This document shows positions 1-11,159 of a DNA stretch of 64,000 nt, in pieces. The notes below the pieces were generated by a model, which saw only the letters and a program-made list of their open reading frames with translations, was not told the origin of the DNA and searched no databases. Position numbers and translations under genes: made by a program. How positions within the stretch are numbered: the first letter of the stretch is position 1; each line of letters begins with the position of its first letter. The stretch covers positions 10,130,364 to 10,194,363 of the forward strand of contig CM055113.1 in NCBI GenBank assembly GCA_029204225.1, read 5' to 3'. The DNA is from Diphasiastrum complanatum. Taxonomy: Eukaryota; Streptophyta; Lycopodiopsida; Lycopodiales; Lycopodiaceae.

Positions 1-545
1 GTTATGAAGATCTAATTCGTAAACTAAAGAACCAATTTTCTTTATAATCCGAAACGGTCCACAATATCTGGTAGACAATTTATAATGCTTCCCCGTACGC
101 ATAGTCTTAGAATCCTTAGGTATTCTAAGATATACCCAGTCATCAACTTTAAAATTTTTGAGAGACCTCTTAAGATCGGCATAGTGATTAGCTCTATCCT
201 GAGCACTCCAGATATAATCACGGACCACTTGCAACATTTCACGCATATCATGCAAGAAATTCGCAACTTTCTGGATCTTAACAGACTTCATCTCCACATT
301 TACCGGAGATCTAGGTTGAAAACCGTACATCAACTTAAATGGACTATAACTAGTAGCAGAATGTTTCCTACTATTATAAGCAAACTCAATCAAAGGAACG
401 TAATCCTCCCACTGAGATTGCTTGTGAGAGACATACGTTCTCAACATATCCTCCATAGTCTGATTAGTTCTCTCAATCTGGCCATCTGATTCAGGATGAT
501 CAAAAGAACTAAAACTAAGCGAGGTTTCTAGCTTATGGAATATAG
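1..545 (-). pseudogene. Ty3/gypsy integrase C-terminal remnant
   Basis: Read on the minus strand, this encodes the last part of a gypsy integrase. It has a DGQIERTNQTMEDMLR-like block that normally carries the catalytic Glu, then FAYNS, then YGFQPRSP, a DRANHYAD motif, and the WVYLRIP and YCGPFRI blocks that precede a chromodomain. The frame is broken, so the gene is dead, and the window edge cuts it. It is probably the 3' part of the same element whose RNase H, RT start, protease and gag lie further right, with copia elements inserted between. Confidence 0.85.
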
Positions 546-848
546 CCAACCAAAAGTAACCTGTTAAAAATTGATAGGCGTAGTCATGCATGAAGAAAGA
601 GAAAGATAGTTTATTCCACTACTCACGATAAGTGTTCTTTCTTGTCGTTTGAATTATTTTTATTCGATTCTTTTAGACCTATCTTCTACACACCTCTTTC
701 CAACAAGAAGTGGTTTCTGCATCCAAGAGTCATTGGAGTTGACTCAGCTGGCTGTCTTTTCGGGTTGCGTCGGCTTGGAACTGCTCAGTGAAAGATATAG
801 ACCAGTGGAAATATGGGTGAATGAAAGTTCATTTAGTTCACCAATCTG
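546..848. other. Unassigned spacer
   Basis: I recognise no coding signal or repeat boundary here. The stretch lies between the integrase and RNase H remnants of a gypsy element, so it is probably decayed element sequence. Confidence 0.3.
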
Positions 849-1016
849 ACTAAGCTCATCCGCAATTTGGTTAGAGCTGCCCTTGATATATCAGATCTCA
901 TGATCAAATTCCTGCATAAGCTCAGCCCAACGAGCTTTACAACCCCTCAGATTGTTTTGATTACAAAAATACTTTAGAGGCTGGTGATCTGTATGCACTA
1001 TAAATTGACTACCATA
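849..1016 (-). pseudogene. Ty3/gypsy RNase H remnant
   Basis: The minus strand reads YGSQFIVHTDHQPLKYFCNQ, then [18 protein letters not shown] and a degenerate ADELSQ. These are the DH-[QS]-L-[KR]-Y-L and ADALSR blocks of a gypsy RNase H. It breaks off at about 1017, where copia sequence starts. It belongs with the integrase piece on its left. Confidence 0.85.
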
Positions 1017-2866
1017 AAGTTCTTCCTCATGGACTCCATTTCTTTGTTCATGGCTTGGATCCATTTGTTCTTCTCTGGACTTTCAATCGCTTTCTCAAAA
1101 GTCTGTGGTTCACCACTGAATCCACAGAACTCTTCTGATGTAGAAGTGGAGCTGTTTGGCACATATCTTGCTGGCGCTCTTCGTGGTCTTGTCAACCTTC
1201 TAGGAGATCCTCCTCGGACAACAATGCCTTTGCCTTTGTCTGCTCTGCTAGGTTCGGAACCATCCTGGTTTACAATAGGCCGCCTCTTGAATCTTTCGTC
1301 TTCAGATTCGTCACTCGAATGGGAGACGACTCAAAAATCTTCGTTTTCGTATTCGTCCTCTGCTCCCTCTTTCACTAGTGGCAGGTCATAGTACTGTCTC
1401 TCCAGAACTTCATAGCTGACATGATCGTCATTGGCCATTGTCCTGCTCTCATCAAATCTGACATCTCTCACTATTTTCACAGTGTTCGTGTCTGGCATGT
1501 AGATTCTGTAGTATGACGAGTTGTTGTCATAACCTACCAGAAATCCCTACTCGGCTTTCTCATCAAGCTTCTTTCAAAGCTTATCAAGAATATGTGCATA
1601 AGCTACATAGCCAAAGATTCTGATGTGAGACAGGTTGGGCTATCTACCCCACCATAACTCGTGTGGTGTTGTGTGAGGGACACCAGACTTACATGTTCTG
1701 TTCTGGATGTATGCGGCTGTAGCTATTGCTTCAGCCCACAGTACCCTTGGAGCTTTCGAGTAGGCATCATGCATCTAGAAGCCTCCATCAAGGTCTTATT
1801 CTTTCTTTCTGTGACACCATTGTGTTGCGGTGCGTAGGCTGCGGTCCTTCTGTGAATGATGCCCCGATCATTGCAGAAGTCAGTGAAGCAATTCGAGATG
1901 TATTTGCCACCTTGATTTGTCCTGATCTGCTTCACTTTGTTGCATGTGCATCTCTCAGTCTAATTCACATATTCTGTGAATTTATCAAGTGCTTTAGATC
2001 TATTTTGAATAAAGTACACTCTGGCAAATTTGCTATAATCATCAATGAAGGTTATATAATATTTTGAACCTCCTACTGAGATCCCATTGAAAGGCCCACA
2101 AATGTCAGATGCACAAACTCTAGAATCTTGGTCGTTCTGTAGAAGTCTTTGATGAATGGACTGCACAACATCTTACCCTTCAAACATGCATCACAAGTGG
2201 TCGAACTAGTTGCATTCGCGATGTTGACCCCTGTTATCGCTCCATGATGGCTTGTTTGGTAAAGTGCCATTGAGCTCATGTGGCAGAGTCTCCTGTGCCA
2301 CAGAGTTTCTGATGAGTCATCATGAGTTTGATGCACCTAATCTGCAGGTAGGCATACTTTCAGATGATATAGATTTTTTTTTCTTATGCCTTGAGCTATC
2401 AGAGTACTGGTACTGGCATCAACCACATTGCATGCTTTGTCAGAAAATGTCACACGCATGTCTGCATCTATTATTCTTGCTACAGAAAGCAAGTCTTGCT
2501 GCAGTGTAGGCACAAATATAACATCTTTGGGCCGTCTGTCTCTGCCATTGGTGTTGAGCCACAGTGACCCAATACCGTTCACTTGATGTTTAGATCCATC
2601 TCCAAGAACTATGAATCTTGAAGGATCAGCACTTCTGAAATCAGACATTATTCGTCTTGATGTCATGAAGTGTGAGGTGGCTTTTGAATCTAGGATCACC
2701 TCATGTGTGTCAGATGTTAATGCTATACACACGTCTTCACAGATGTAGGTGGTTGAACAGTTTTTATTCGGTCTTTCTTCGTCCATTTTTGAGCTCTCAG
2801 GCTCCTCGAATGAACTGTTGCTGTTCTCATGTCTGTTCTGCGTTGATTTGTTTCTTGGGTTCAAGT
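1017..2866 (-). pseudogene. copia protease-integrase remnant
   Basis: The order on the minus strand is as follows. The protease (about 2864-2337) has LDSKATSHF where DSGATSH is expected, so the catalytic Gly is Lys. The integrase zinc domain has LWHRRLCHMS and CDACLKGK. The integrase core has SDICGPF and FIDDYSKFARVYF, then TNQGGKYIS with Asn where the second catalytic Asp is expected, then HNGVTERKNKTLME. A long linker follows, and the remnant ends at the N-terminal edge of the RT. Frameshifts and stops break it throughout, so it cannot make an active polyprotein. Confidence 0.85.
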
Positions 2867-2869
2867 GGA

Positions 2870-3739
2870 AATCAATGGCTGCATGGCCCTTCTTGTGGCA
2901 GTGGATATACTCAATCTTTGGATTGAGCTAGCATGTGTCAACTGTGTGCCCGTCTCTTCTGCATCTCACACAAGTCTTCTTTTCTCCACCTTGCTGCCTC
3001 GACCTCCCTTTGCTCTTCCAGTTGCCTTTGCTGGTCCCCTCTGCTTGCTGGTCACGATCCTGCTTCTGATGCGACTCCCTCTTAGGCTTAAAATATTTCT
3101 TGGATTTTTCTTTGTTGTCGTAAAGGGCCTAGTCAGAACCATCCTTGTGATCAAGGTGTTCTCTGCCCTCGACTTCCTCTCGAATATCGACAATTGCCTT
3201 TTTGAGGTTCATTGTAGGATCTTTCGCGAGCAGGGTTCTCGTTGTCTGGAATGATCTGGATAAGGCTCTCAACAGGTAGGTGAGCTGCTTCTCAGTTGAC
3301 ACTGCATTCTCTGCTCCAGAGTTATGTAGTGATAGAATAGATTCTTCATATTTCTTACGAAAGAAGTGAGGTCCTTCCCATCCCACTGTAGATTTGTTAG
3401 CTGATCTTCCAACATCATGATTTGACTTCTTGATTTTGTCTGAAATCTCGTGAGCATTGCATCCCACATCTCCTTAGCTTTGGAGAGTGTTGCCAGGTCA
3501 AGTGTGAGACTATCTTCGATGGATGAAGACAGCAAGGCTACTACCTTGTCATTTTTCTCCCTCCACTCACATAGCTCCTTGTCTAATGTCATAGGCATCT
3601 CCTCTGTGCCATCCACCCAGGGGAATAAACCTTCACCCTTGAGTATCAGTGATGTCTTAGCTTTCCAGTCTAAAAAGTTAGATCCTGAAGAATCAAGAAC
3701 TGTGCAGATCTTGCTCTACATGTTGTTGATTGAAGCCAT
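2870..3739 (-). pseudogene. copia gag remnant
   Basis: The start codon is probably at 3739, reading MASINN. A stop follows within eight codons, then LDSSGSNFLDWKAK and WREKNDKVVALLSSSI, typical of a plant copia Gag (UBN2-like). The LTDLQWDG-type region and a CCHC zinc-knuckle relic (RCRRDGHTVDTC, with its first Cys lost in the frame) follow at about 2950. Several frameshifts separate the parts. Confidence 0.75.
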
Positions 3740-3841
3740 TGCTTCTGAAGTCTATTCTCTTGTTGATGGGTGTTCGTATGAATGCTTGGCCTCTTGGATC
3801 TAATAGCTTTTTGGCTATGTCAGATTATGACAAGATAGGTA

Positions 3842-3854
3842 GGCTCTGATACCA
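3842..3854 (-). other. Primer-binding site (initiator Met tRNA)
   Basis: The minus strand reads TGGTATCAGAGCC, the standard plant initiator-Met tRNA primer-binding site. It lies four bases from the LTR edge and 5' of the gag start, which fixes the orientation of copia element 1. Confidence 0.9.
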
Positions 3855-3858
3855 CTGA

Positions 3859-4750
3859 TGCAAATGCGAATCGAAGGAATTGCGAAAGCGAAGCAAATGA
3901 TGCAATGCAGTTCGGATGGAGTTCAGATGTGATCGCTAGTCACTACCAGCTGAATCACTCCTACAGTCCTCCCAAATGTAGTCAGACACTGTTGATCTAC
4001 GTTTATGAATTAATATAGCATTCAACAAAATTTGAACCAATGTGCAAAATTAAATGAATGAGAGAATCAGACACACAAATAACATCAGACACATTTGCAT
4101 TCAAGATCATACATTAAAAAAAATGACATGTGCACAATGGCTACAAAAACATCGATTTGTTTTCTCTGATTCTTCAATCATTGCATGCAGATCCACGTAG
4201 TGTGCTTGCATGAGAGAAATATAGTTCTCTCACGAGTAGTGTCTCGCTTACTAGCGAACTTGTGGATCCTACTTACAGAACTCGTCTCGCACGTAGGCGG
4301 ACTTCTTTTCTGTATTTTTCGTCTTGATTGCTTACTAGCATCAGACTACTTTTCTATACGTCTTTTTCAAGTATCATCCAGTTAGTATATAGTCGCTCTT
4401 TGTAACTTTAAGATTAGAGTGATTAAGCATCTACAACTAATCAGAAAATTACAAGAGTGGCAGATTACCCACGACCTAAAGTGTATTTGCTGATGTCATG
4501 CCATCAACTCAGATATCTGTACTTCTGGGTACTTGCATGGTCTTGTTGGTACTTTTTTGGAGCGTGAGGGCAGATTAGGTTTTGCGACGTTTTTCGTGTC
4601 TCATCGTTTGGTTCGTCGTCATCGTCTGACTTTCTCTTGCTGGACTGCAAAAGATTCTCGTTCACGAATCTTTCGTGTTCGTGTCTTCTAGTCAAGTGTT
4701 CGCGAATCTTTTGTGCTTCGTGTCTCTTGACTTTCGTGTTTGCGAACATT
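3859..4750 (-). repeat. LTR of copia element 1
   Basis: The LTR begins right of the PBS at TGCAAATGCG (its 3' end on the minus strand). It contains clusters of short TTCGTG-like repeats around 4600-4750. The far end is uncertain; gypsy RT sequence resumes by about 4815. Confidence 0.5.
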
Positions 4751-4814
4751 TTTGTCAGGCAGAGGGCTGAAAGCTAGCAGAGCTTTGTAAATAGAAACGT
4801 TTTGTTTCTTCACT

Positions 4815-5799
4815 TTTTTTGATTTAAGAAGAAGATGAGCATCCCAAGGTGACTTACTTGGCTGAATAAGACCCATCTTAAGGTAATTTTTAGTTTGCTT
4901 AGTAATCTCTATCTCTTCTTTCTAAGAGAACCTGTAAGGCTATCTAGAGATAGGGTGACTACTTGGAATTAAATCTATCTTATGGTCTACTAATCTGAAC
5001 GACGATATTCCATGAGGTAATTCTATTGGGAATACATCTTTAAATTTAGACAATATTGTATTCTTCTCAATTTGCTCCTAATCGAAGTCTACAGAGTCAA
5101 GAATCTTTGACAATTCACAACTACTTAGATGCATTTCAGAATAATCCAAAATTGGCTTAGCAAATAAAGAATAAGCTTCATACTACGAATAAAAAATTTC
5201 CATTACATTAGCAAATGAACTCATCCCAGATGGATGTACATATTTGTCTCCAAGCAATGTAACTATTTCTGTACCCTCCTGAGAGAGAGAACATGCTTCT
5301 CAAAATCTATCTCAGGATGTTTATTAAATAGCCACTTGTATCCTAGAATTATGTCCGTACGTGCTAAATCTAAAACACGGAAAGCGATTAACTCTCTATA
5401 ATCTTGGATCCAAACTGGGAGTCTTGGAACTTTGACATCCCACATCTCCAACTCCGCACCTGAAGCTAGATATACTCGATATCTACGGTTACTGGCTTCA
5501 GTTTCCAGGCTGAGTTTTTGCACAAGACCAGAGTTGATAAAATTATGAGTAGATCCACTGTCCACTAAAATACTAACTTCATGTCCTTTAACAATGCCTT
5601 TCAAACGAAATAAATCATTTGGCAAGAATGAAGTAGTAATAAAAGAACAATCTCACTCACAATTAACTTTATTAATTTTCAGATTAAGATTTTCTTTACC
5701 TGGCCTCTCAATCACTTGAGCTGCGTCTTTCTTTTGTTCTGGGCAGAATTTCATAACGTGTCCAGGCTAACTACAATGGAAACACACATTGGTCCTTCT
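4815..5799 (-). pseudogene. Ty3/gypsy RT start and protease remnant
   Basis: From right to left on the minus strand there is a partial zinc knuckle and linker, then a retropepsin (5625-5263) with the catalytic VDSGSTHNF intact. An RT start follows with a degenerate ELPHGIS, VDHKIDLIP and MGLIQPSKSPWDAHLL. The protease frame of about 120 codons is open, but the RT part has stops and is cut by copia element 1. The right edge is the 5-bp target site of copia element 2; gag continues beyond it at 10341. Confidence 0.85.
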
Positions 5800-6735
5800 T
5801 GTCATAAAATTGCGTGTGAGCGTGAGCGGTAGAAAAAGCTCGAGGATTGAACGACGTGTAGGAATGGAAACACAATAGTTAGCAGCAGAATTATTCAAGT
5901 AGAATAATTCATACAAAATGCGCAAATGAACGACGCAATAGTGAGACACAAATTGCACTCTGATAAATATCAACAATGAGTACAATAGCTTGAAGTAATA
6001 ACTTCAGCTTGCTGAGCGTGATAACGCTGGCTACAGATAAAAGAAAAACTCTGATTGAAAGAGAAATTTTATAAACTCAAATTAACTCTTACATAGCTTG
6101 AATCAACTTACATATAGATTTACAAGTGTCGAAAAAAAAAATCTTACAAGCCTTTAATGCGATTTACACCACTCTTTGCATATGTACAAAGTTGGTAACC
6201 GCCAACCGCCTTTGGGATATTTGGTTGTCCAGTTGTTTTTAGAGTTGCTGATAAGTTGGCGACGTCGGTCAGCCAATGTAGCAAAACGTAAAAAAGTCGA
6301 AAAACCCAAAGGTGCCCTTAAATTGAAGGTTTGTAACTCCTGAAGGTGCCCTTGCACTAAAGGTATGTAAATTCGTAAGGCGACCTTAGTTTCAAGGCAG
6401 CAAAGAAGGTGAAAAAGACGAAAAAGGGTCTTATACTGAAGGAAGAGGAGAAGGCGAAGGTGCCTTAGATTTAAAGACAACAAAAAAGGTGAAAAAGGAG
6501 AAGGTGCCTTAAAAATGATTTCTAAGGCATTCTGGCCAATTGGCCAGTGTGTCGCATTTTTCGCTAGTGCGAAAAAGGCGAAGGAGGAGAAGGTGTCTTA
6601 AAATGATTTCTAAGGCACGAGAAATCTCAAGGAAAAAAAATGTGAAGGCCCAAAAATATGTTGTCAGCCTTCGGGTTTTTCAAGGTGCTCATTACTTGAA
6701 CGATTTGTTTAAGCCTGAGCATAAGAAATCTAACA
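5800..6735 (-). repeat. 3' LTR of copia element 2 (936 bp)
   Basis: It matches the 5' LTR at 9881-10335 from its TGTC start to its AACA end, but carries about 478 extra bases at roughly 6196-6673. The extra block is rich in short repeats (AAGGTGCC, TTCTAAGGCA). It also holds a 16-base palindrome at 6532-6547 and a TTTTTCGC/GCGAAAAA hairpin just after it. Confidence 0.9.
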
Positions 6736-6745
6736 CTCTCCCTTA
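6736..6745 (-). other. Polypurine tract of copia element 2
   Basis: The minus strand reads TAAGGGAGAG directly before the 3' LTR, as expected for the plus-strand primer of an LTR element. Confidence 0.8.
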
Positions 6746-7428
6746 ATGTGGATTTTGAAAAACGTCGATCTTCAGATTTAACATATCGTTAAATCTGAGA
6801 TGTTGCACAATGATGATGATGAAGTAATCTGATACAGACTTGAAATAGACATTCGAGTCTGCTGAGTTTGAAATGAAACCATTCTCTATCAGAAATACAT
6901 TGATCTTCTGGAACCAGACTCTGGGTAACTGTTTCAGCCCATAGAGCGCCTTGTGGATTTTGCATACAAGGTGTTGTTGCTTGTTGTTGAGTTCGTATCC
7001 CTTTGGATGCATCATGTAGATTTCCTCTTCGATGGTTCCATTGAGGAAAGCGGTCTGGACATCCATCTGATGGACTTCAAGGTCTGTCGCGGCTGCAAAG
7101 GAGAGGAGTAGGTGGATCGACGCATTTTTGGCGACTGGGCTAAAGGTTTTTGAATAATCCACGTCTGGAATCTGAGAAAAGCCTTTGGTGACTAGCCTGG
7201 CCTTGTAACGATTTAGCCTTCCTTCAGCGTCGTACTTTGCCTTGAATATCCATTTGCATGAAATTGATTTCCGATCCTTTGGAAGCTCAGTGAGTGTCCA
7301 TGTTTGATTCTCATAAGAGAATCGAATTCGGTGTCCATCACTGCTTTCCACTGGTCAGCATCAGGAGTAGACATCGCCTCAGCAACTGTGTTTGGTTCCT
7401 GCATGAAGTAGCAAGCCGGATCATCCAT
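6743..7428 (-). pseudogene. copia RT N-terminal half, lacks YVDD
   Basis: The reading is copia reverse transcriptase (RVT_2). It has WTLTELP, ISCKWIFKAKYDAEG, RYKARLVTKGF, DYSKTFSPVAK, the first catalytic Asp region in HQMDVQTAFLNG, and [15 protein letters not shown]. It then reads SDYFIIII and changes to about 20 unrelated residues before the polypurine tract. The YVDD catalytic motif, thumb and RNase H are deleted. A frameshift at about 7350 separates the N-terminal part. Confidence 0.9.
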
Positions 7429-7806
7429 AAATCTGGATGGAGGCTGTCTGGACCTATTCGACCTTCTGGGTTGAACTTCGGTCCTCTGATGTGGGTTGAC
7501 TCATTGAGGTTCTGACTCATCATCTGAGTCAGCATCGAGATTCTACAATTGACTCTCTAGATCAGAATTGACTAGTTGTTCGATCCGTGAGTCAGAATTA
7601 TCAGCAGCTTTTCCTTTGTGGTCGATGAACTGGTCTTCCACAAAAATGACATCTCAACTAGTGAATGCCTTCTCGGTATCCAAATTGTAGAGCTTGTATG
7701 CCTTGTGATTTGGGGAATAGCCGATGAAAATCGTTTTCTTGCTCTTTTCATCTAGTTTTCTTCTTAGATCCTCAGGGATTTGAGCGAAAGCGATGCATCC
7801 AAACAC
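7429..7806 (-). pseudogene. copia integrase-RT linker remnant
   Basis: The minus strand here carries the low-complexity linker between integrase and RT, with fragments such as SDDESEP and a GYSPNHKAYKLYN-type block at about 7690. Stops break it. Only its position between two recognised domains makes it element sequence. Confidence 0.55.
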
Positions 7807-8421
7807 TCAAATATGTTTGAGTGATAGTTTTGATCTTGTCCACACCTCAGAAAGTGTCTTGCCGTTCAGGGCTTTGGTGATGGATTGATTCTGCAAGTAG
7901 GCAGCTGTAGTAATAGCTTCTGCCCAGAATTTCTTTGGAAGAGAGGCATGGGCCATCATGCTCTTGGCACTTTCGATGAGTGTCCGGTTCTTCCGCTTAG
8001 CTACACCATTGGACTGAGGTGAGTAGTTGGTTGTGTATTGTTGAAGTATCTCGTTGGCCTTGCAGAACTCCTTGAATTCTATGGAGATGTACTCTCCCCC
8101 TCCATCTGTGAGTAGAGCCTTGATCTTCCTCTGGGTTTGGTTTTCTGCAGACGCCTTGAACTGCTTGAAGAACTTGAATGCTTCATATTTGTTCTTCATT
8201 GGGCCACAAATGTCGCTATGTACAAGGCCAAGCAAGCCCTTGGATGTGTGAACTGAGTTTGAGCTGAAGGGAAGCCTTGCATGCTTGCTGATAATATAGC
8301 TTTTCCATGGAGAAGTTGGCTTGCTGACTAAAGGCATGTCTTGTACTAGACTCTGCATACTAGCTGACAATTGATGAATACTGTTGTAGTTAAGATGGAC
8401 AAGTCTAAAATGACACAACAT
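7807..8421 (-). pseudogene. copia integrase with internal core deletion
   Basis: This is a 204-codon open frame. It begins in the GAG-pre-integrase zinc domain (degenerate), then reads LLGLVHSDICGPM with the first catalytic Asp. It jumps directly to a KYEAFKFFKQFKA block, then LLTDGGGEY (second Asp), SPQSNGVAKRKNRTLIE (catalytic Glu), and FWAEAITTAAYLQN. Compared with ordinary copia integrases the GGSKYFLTFIDDFSR stretch is missing, yet the frame is kept. The fold would be broken. Confidence 0.85.
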
Positions 8422-9490
8422 GTCAGTTGATTCAGAAGCGGCTGTGTGAAGAGCTTGAATGTTAGAAGAATAGCAATGGCTGAGTTTGTACAGATAGCCG
8501 CTTCTTCTTCCGTAGGCTAGAACCTTCCAAGATTTGTCAAGAATTGTGCAGCCTTCTGTATCGAATTCGACCCTCCACCTGAATCGGTGATTCTGCTAAC
8601 TAAGCACAGATTCTTGGTCAGATTTAGAACATGGAGAACGTTGGACAACAACTTGACTTCACCTCTTTTGAATTCACTTCTGACTGTTCCTTCACCTTCA
8701 ATTTAATGAGACAAGTTGTCTCCAAGTTGCACAACACAAGAGTGGGTGAATGACTTGTATTATTTGAACCAGTCGCGATGGTGAGTCATGTATTGAGTTG
8801 CTCTGGAGTCTAGATACCAGAAATTTGTTGTTCTCCGACTTTGGTCATGAAAGCTGCTTCATCTTCTTCTTCTTGTTGCTTGTAGCACTATGTGCTTGTT
8901 GTTGGAACTGTTTCTTCTTTTCGTTGTTGTACTTCAAAGTTTGGCAGTCGTCGGATCTCATGGCCAGTCCTCTTACAATATCTATAAAAAAGTTTCTGTG
9001 CTGGATGGAATGATGAAGAGCTTGAATTCGAGCCTGAACCATAATTTGGTCCAAACTGCATGTTGCTCTTCTTGTCAGTAGAGCCTGACTTTGTAGATCT
9101 CTTGGAACTAAACTTCTGAGTTTTTGAATATAGAGCTTGAGGATATGATCCTGAGCCTGAGGAGGATGCTGATCTTCTGATCTCCTATTGTAGGAGCAAC
9201 AAAATTATTCTTGATAGAATGAGGTGCTCTTGGGTAGAAATTGCCATTACCCAATTTTTGTAGGCTTCAACTAGACTCAATAATAGAGTCATGAGTGCAT
9301 CGGAATCTTCTATGACTGAGCCTGTTGCAGTCATCTACTCCATAAGATTTTTGAAAGTGTTGAGGTGGCTCAAAACACTATTTGCGTCAGACATTCTGAG
9401 GGTGAAGAATCTCTTCCTTAGATGAAGCTTGGATGTAATGTCTCTAATGTTGTAGAGAGTTGTTAGGATGTCCCAAACATCCTTAGCTGT
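8422..9490 (-). pseudogene. copia gag C-terminus and protease remnant
   Basis: Scattered minus-strand fragments lie here in several frames. They include a YRYCKRTGHEIR zinc-knuckle relic (about 8990), a TSHSPTLVLC piece of the protease region (about 8740) and LLSNVLHVLNLTKNLCLVSRIT (about 8640), which matches the LxNVLxVPxLxxNLLSV block of copia proteases. No frame is intact. Confidence 0.65.
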
Positions 9491-9736
9491 CTAAGCAACA
9501 CATATGTGGCTGATCTGAGTGTCCTTGATGTTGAGGGTGATCATGGCAAATGCTTTGCCATCTCTCAGTCTCCACTTGGTGATGACGACTGCATCACCTT
9601 CTGGTTTGAGCTTTGTGCCGTCAAAGGTGTCCCGCAATTCTTTGGCTAGGAGTATAACCTTCATCTTGAATTTCCAAAAATGGTAGTTATCTCCATCAAG
9701 TTTGTCAATGAGAGATGAATTAGATGATGGATCCAT
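9491..9736 (-). pseudogene. copia Gag N-terminus
   Basis: This open frame starts at 9736 with MDPSSNSSLIDKLDGDNYHF, then WKFKMKVILLAKELRDTFDG. This is the LxGxNYxxWKxxMxxxL signature of plant copia Gag N-termini. It runs about 81 codons and then hits a stop. The start lies 145 bases from the 5' LTR edge. Confidence 0.85.
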
Positions 9737-9868
9737 TTTGGTTGAACGAGTTCGTTGGTAGAAACAATGACTGTCGGAATACTGTTGGCTATGCGTTTGC
9801 TAGAAAGATGTCTTGGTAGAAACAAGACTGATAATCCACAATAGAAATGCAGATTACTTAAAATGCCT

Positions 9869-9880
9869 GCTCTGATACCA
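9869..9880 (-). other. PBS of copia element 2 (initiator Met tRNA)
   Basis: The minus strand reads TGGTATCAGAGC directly after the end of the 5' LTR. It matches the plant initiator-Met tRNA 3' end. Confidence 0.95.
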
Positions 9881-10335
9881 TGTCGTAAAATCGCATATGG
9901 GCATGACGGCAGGGGAAGCTCGAGGATTGAGCGGCGTGTAGGAATGGAAACGCAACAGTTAGCAGCAAAATTATTCAAGTAGAAGAATTCATACAAAATG
10001 CGCAAATGAACGACACAGTAGTGAGACACAAATTGCACTCTGATAAATATCAACAATGAGTACAATAGCTTGAAGTAATAACTTCAGCTTGTTGAGCGTG
10101 ATAACGTTGGCTATAGATATTAAAAAAAATTCTGATTGAAAGAGAAATTCTATTAACTCAAATTAACTCTTACATAGCTTGAATCAGCTTACATATAGAT
10201 TTACAAGTGTCGAGAAAAATATCTTACAAGCCTTTAATGCTATTTACGCCAGTCTTTGCATATGTACAAAGTTGGTTTTTCATGACGCTCATTACTTGAA
10301 CGATTTGTTTAAGACTGAGCATAAGAAATTCAACA
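9881..10335 (-). repeat. 5' LTR of copia element 2 (455 bp)
   Basis: It is the direct-repeat partner of 5800-6735 without the 478-base block. Many differences from its partner are C/T or G/A transitions, as expected after long methylation. By eye the shared part is roughly 90% identical. Confidence 0.9.
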
Positions 10336-10340
10336 CTTCT

Positions 10341-11159
10341 TGTCTTTTCTCGGGACAAACGCTTCTTTTGTCTAAACTTAGATGTAGCTTGATCTAGTTC
10401 GTCAAAATACTTAGATTTTTTGTTACCACGAACTCCTTTTTTTTTTTTTTTGGCTAGGCCTGGATGATCCAGATGGATTAGCCTGTAATTGCTTTCTAGA
10501 TGCCACCATTGTGAAATCATACGCTTTCGCGACTCGTACGACGTCATCAAAAGTTTGAAGCACATTACGCTTATACTCATTCTGATAATCTGCAGGCAGA
10601 CCTAGGATAAATTGCCACAGTGCCAGTTTTGCATCGAATGAGGGAACTTTATTCCATAAATCCATAAAATCTTGCAGGTACGAGTCCAAACTCCGAGTAC
10701 CCATTTTGCAATTAACAAATCTTTGGTAAAAATCAGAGTCGTCTATAACCACAAACGACTTTCTGAACACTTTCATAAACTCGTCCCATGTGGTAAGTTT
10801 TAGTTGCAAATCATGCCACCATGACAAAGCTTTCCCACAGAAGAACAGAATAACAATATCAAATTTTTTTCTTTAGGAATTCCATGTAGATGAAAATAAC
10901 CGGTCCACTTGGTTAACCAGTCATCTACAACTTCTGGTTTATTCTCTTTCTTCTCTCTTGAAAAAGGTTCTGACTGAAAGCCCAAATTCGGTGCAAATAA
11001 AATTTTCACTTGATTTAACGGTACTTGCATTTATTGATTCCGAACAATGTTTCTGCTGTTTATTTCATTAAGTGCTTGGCGTAAGGACTGGCAAATTTGT
11101 AGATAGGTAGGCATTGGCACCTGACCATCCAGAGCTACATTCACATCATCATCTGCCAT
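10341..11159 (-). pseudogene. Ty3/gypsy gag remnant
   Basis: The start codon is probably at 11159 (MADDDVNVALDG). Frames then read VVDDWLTKWTGYFHLHGIP, TTWDEFMKVFRKSFV, then FQRF-like and GTRSLDSYLQDFMDLWNKVP blocks, and LGLPADYQNEYKRNV. This is the retrotransposon Gag domain (PF03732-like) of gypsy elements. A stop near 11030 and a frame change near 10810 break it. Its zinc knuckle is cut by copia element 2 and resumes at 5799. Confidence 0.85.

Larger units (their letters stand above)
1017..4750 (-). mobile_element. Ty1/copia element 1, 3'-truncated
   Basis: This minus-strand copia element keeps its upstream LTR, PBS, gag, protease and integrase. It breaks off just as the reverse transcriptase begins (about 1017). 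No second LTR is present. It sits between the RNase H and RT-start remnants of a gypsy element of the same orientation, so it probably landed inside that element and then lost its 3' half together with part of the host element. The right end is approximate because I could not fix the LTR start. Confidence 0.8.
5800..10335 (-). mobile_element. Ty1/copia element 2, internally deleted, with TSD
   Basis: This is a delimited minus-strand insertion. Its LTRs are 9881-10335 (5') and 5800-6735 (3'), each with TG...CA ends. A PBS abuts the 5' LTR and a polypurine tract abuts the 3' LTR. The flanks carry a perfect 5-bp target-site duplication, CTTCT, at 5795-5799 and 10336-10340. It splits a gypsy gag-pol: zinc knuckle/protease lie on the left and gag on the right. 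Inside are Gag, a shortened integrase, and an RT that stops before its catalytic motif. The missing RT and RNase H make it non-autonomous. Confidence 0.95.

Noticed and set aside
85-489. 134-codon plus-strand frame at the window start
   Set aside because: It is the antisense of a clear gypsy integrase with conserved motifs.
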